Part shown: positions 62,185-64,000 of the stretch, piece after piece
Position numbering within the stretch: the stretch's first letter is position 1
Layout: each line of letters begins with the position of its first letter
Notes under the pieces: model-generated
The model's database searches: none
The model's input: only the letters and a program-made list of their open reading frames with translations
Told to the model about the DNA's origin: nothing
NCBI GenBank assembly: GCA_947471985.1
Contig: CANIZL010000013.1
Coordinates: 1 to 64,000, forward strand
Direction of reading: 5' to 3'
DNA length: 64,000 nucleotides
From: Verrucomicrobiota bacterium
GTDB lineage: Bacteria > Verrucomicrobiota > Verrucomicrobiia > Limisphaerales > UBA9464
Made by a program: the position numbers and the translations under genes

Positions 62185-63468
62185 GTGCTGCGACTGCCCT
62201 TCGAGCTGGGTTTGGCTCTGCGTTATCTCCGTCCCAAACGAACGTTTGTTTCGGTGATCACCCTGCTGTGCATCCTCGGCGTCACCCTCGGCGTGGCTGT
62301 TTTGATCATCGTCATCGCCGTGATGACCGGCTTCGATCGGGAATTGCGGCAGAAGCTCGTGGGCTTCAATTCGCACCTCAAGATCGTCATGCCCGGCGCG
62401 CCGCTGGAAAATGCGGAGGGCGTCATGCAGAAAATCCGGGGGCAGCCCCACATCAAAGGCGTGGCTCCGTTTGTACTCGGCCAGGCCCTCATCCGCACCC
62501 AGCCCGATCCGCGTCACGCCAACCCGCAACCCTACGCGCCTTTCGTTCGGGGCATGGATCCGGACCTCGAGGGTCAGGTGAGCACCCTCACGAACCGCAT
62601 CATTGAGGGCCAATTCGATGTCAGTCGCAATGGTCTGCTCGTGGGGGCAACCCTCGCGGAGGATCTCGGCCTGCAGGTGGGCGATAGCGTCGCCGTCTTC
62701 TCCACCCACGCGATGGAGGAGATGATGAAGAGTCTCAATTCCAAGAATCCGCAGATTTCGAATCCGGAGAATTACACGGTGCGCGGCATCTACCGCATCG
62801 GGCATTATCAGGTCGATCAAATGTTCATCGGCGTTTCCCTCGCCAACGCCCAGGACCTCTTCGCCCTCGGCAACTCCGTGAGCGGCATCAGTGTAATGTT
62901 GGACGATCTCAGCGAAGCCACCACCCACGCCGTTCAAGCGCACTTGGAGCAGCAGCTCGGCGCTCCGTACCGGGTGGTGAGCTGGATGGACGAAAACGCC
63001 GTCATCCTCGGGGCCATCGAGGACGAAAAATCCGCGATGCTGGTCATTCTGTTCTTTGTGATGATCGTGGCGGCCTTTTGCATCGTGTGTTCCCAAATCG
63101 CCTTCGTGGTGCGCAAGACGCGCGAGATCGGGATTCTAAAGGGCTTGGGGGCGACCACCGGCCAGGTAGTGGCGGTGTTCTTTCTCCAAAGTTTCGCCGT
63201 GGGCTGCATCGGCGTGGTATCCGGCTGGCTGGCAGGGCTGGGAGGCGTGGCCATTCGCAACGAATTCCTGCGGGGCATGCGCTGGGTCACGGGACGCGAC
63301 CTGTTCAGCGCCGCGGTTTATAATTTCGACGGCCTGCCCGCCTACGTACAGGCGCACGACGTGCTCCTGATTTGCGGCGTTTCCCTCGTCATGTGCCTGA
63401 TCGCCGGCGTCGTACCCGCCCTGATCGTAGCCACCATGCGGCCCGTGGAAGCCTTGCGGAATGAATAA
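62185..63468 (+). CDS. Lipoprotein-releasing ABC transporter permease (LolC/E)
   Basis: LolC/E with LolD extracts lipoproteins from the inner membrane for delivery to the outer membrane. The product is 427 residues from GTG 62185. The first membrane helix is VITLLCILGVTLGVAVLIIVIAVMTGFD, followed by a periplasmic domain, then three helices starting SAMLVILFFVMIVAAFCIVCSQIAFVVRKTREIGILKGLGATTGQVVAVF and ending [25 protein letters not shown], the family close. Only one permease is encoded here, so it may be a LolF-like homodimer or pair with a gene elsewhere. The stop overlaps the lolD start by 8 bp. Confidence 0.95.
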   Translation: MLRLPFELGLALRYLRPKRTFVSVITLLCILGVTLGVAVLIIVIAVMTGFDRELRQKLVGFNSHLKIVMPGAPLENAEGVMQKIRGQPHIKGVAPFVLGQALIRTQPDPRHANPQPYAPFVRGMDPDLEGQVSTLTNRIIEGQFDVSRNGLLVGATLAEDLGLQVGDSVAVFSTHAMEEMMKSLNSKNPQISNPENYTVRGIYRIGHYQVDQMFIGVSLANAQDLFALGNSVSGISVMLDDLSEATTHAVQAHLEQQLGAPYRVVSWMDENAVILGAIEDEKSAMLVILFFVMIVAAFCIVCSQIAFVVRKTREIGILKGLGATTGQVVAVFFLQSFAVGCIGVVSGWLAGLGGVAIRNEFLRGMRWVTGRDLFSAAVYNFDGLPAYVQAHDVLLICGVSLVMCLIAGVVPALIVATMRPVEALRNE

Positions 63469-64000
63469 CCCCTCCTCCTCCGTCGCGGATGGCGCCCCGC
63501 TGCTCGTCGCCACCGGCCTCAAAAAAACCTACACCGTCGGCTCCCGCCGACTCGAGGTGCTACGGGGTGTGGATCTCACCGTCCACCGCGGCGAATTCGC
63601 CGCCCTGCGCGGCTCCAGTGGCGCGGGCAAAAGCACCCTGCTCCATCTGCTCGGCGGTCTCGACGCCGCCGACGAAGGCCGGATCGTCTTCGGCACCGAA
63701 ACCCTCAGCGGCCGCGGCCTTTCCGAACTCGCCGCCTTCCGCAATCGGCACGTGGGGTTCGTCTTTCAGGCCTATTTCCTGATGCCCGATCTCAGCGCGT
63801 TGGAAAACGTCGCGATGCCCGCCCGCATGGCCCGCGTCGACGCCGCCACCGCCGAAGCCCGGGCCGAATCCCTGCTCCGCAGCGTCGGCCTCGGCGATCG
63901 CATGCGTCATCTGCCGAACCAATTGTCCGGAGGGGAACAACAGCGCGTGGCGATCGCCCGCTGTCTGGTCAACGATCCGCAATTGATTCTCGCCGACGAA
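63461..64000 (+). CDS. LolD-type ABC transporter ATPase (partial, cut at window edge)
   Basis: The frame starts at ATG 63461, inside the last codons of the upstream permease gene (ATGAATAA, 8-bp overlap), and runs to the right edge with no stop. The 180 visible residues hold [23 protein letters not shown], Walker [10 protein letters not shown], the Q-loop region [24 protein letters not shown], the signature LSGGEQQR and Walker B LILADE. The layout matches LolD. Together with the permease it forms the lipoprotein-sorting ATPase complex. The D-loop and H-loop lie beyond the window. Confidence 0.95.
   Translation, partial: MNNPSSSVADGAPLLVATGLKKTYTVGSRRLEVLRGVDLTVHRGEFAALRGSSGAGKSTLLHLLGGLDAADEGRIVFGTETLSGRGLSELAAFRNRHVGFVFQAYFLMPDLSALENVAMPARMARVDAATAEARAESLLRSVGLGDRMRHLPNQLSGGEQQRVAIARCLVNDPQLILADE

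Overview
The window reads as a chromosome segment of a GC-rich Verrucomicrobiota bacterium (probably Limisphaerales-like; order-level placement is inference). The evidence is a Verrucomicrobia/Planctomycete-restricted Minf_1886-type small protein (53504-53884), the PVC-typical pair of a DUF1549/DUF1553 protein and a DUF1501 protein (6025-10505), a second DUF1501 gene, large secreted multihaem and PQQ-dehydrogenase/cytochrome proteins, and diderm envelope machinery (TolC-type efflux, LolCD, OmpA-like domains). No rRNA gene, complete tRNA gene or CRISPR array was recognised.

Layout. 1-2.8 kb looks like the scar of a mobile island: an HsdR C-terminal remnant behind a 22-bp palindromic tandem array, a membrane-anchored orphan, a TGACACA repeat field, a tRNA T-arm-like fragment, dispersed repeats, and then an 11-bp x6 array directly in front of a Fic/winged-helix gene. 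3.9-10.5 kb holds secreted and membrane proteins and the DUF1553/DUF1501 pair. 10.7-18 kb holds a membrane protein coupled to a small winged-helix regulator, with identical ACTTTG-N5-CAAAGT operators on either side, then ispH, a DUF1361 protein, clpX, exoD, terC and ychF. 18-24 kb holds a CotH-like protein and a three-gene envelope cassette: substrate-binding protein/OmpA fusion, secreted VWA protein, and a shortened binding protein/OmpA fusion. The first gene of that cassette carries an in-frame TAG inside its OmpA domain. 24-29.3 kb holds a TIGR02466 oxygenase-like protein, priA, a lipid kinase, a lipoprotein and a peroxiredoxin.

29.3-32.4 kb is an accessory patch: a Phd/RelE-type toxin-antitoxin pair and an orphan membrane-anchored gene among five copies of a three-hairpin repeat whose hairpins are spaced 76-79 bp apart. 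32.4-38 kb is a MacAB/TolC-like efflux operon on the minus strand. 38.1-48.5 kb holds an LTA-synthase-like sulfatase-fold protein, an orphan DUF1501 gene, a GT39-like membrane glycosyltransferase, and a CRTAC1 protein paired with a five-haem TPR cytochrome. 48.6-64 kb is mostly housekeeping (der, leuS, rnhC, hprK, lipA, lolC/E, lolD), with a PQQ-dehydrogenase-like/cytochrome protein coupled to an amidohydrolase between them. lolD runs off the right edge.

The most unusual signals are the equidistant three-hairpin repeat, the amber-interrupted SBP-OmpA gene in the VWA/OmpA cassette, the twin operators around the winged-helix gene, and the 11-bp helical-phase repeat in front of a Fic protein that carries its own DNA-binding domain.
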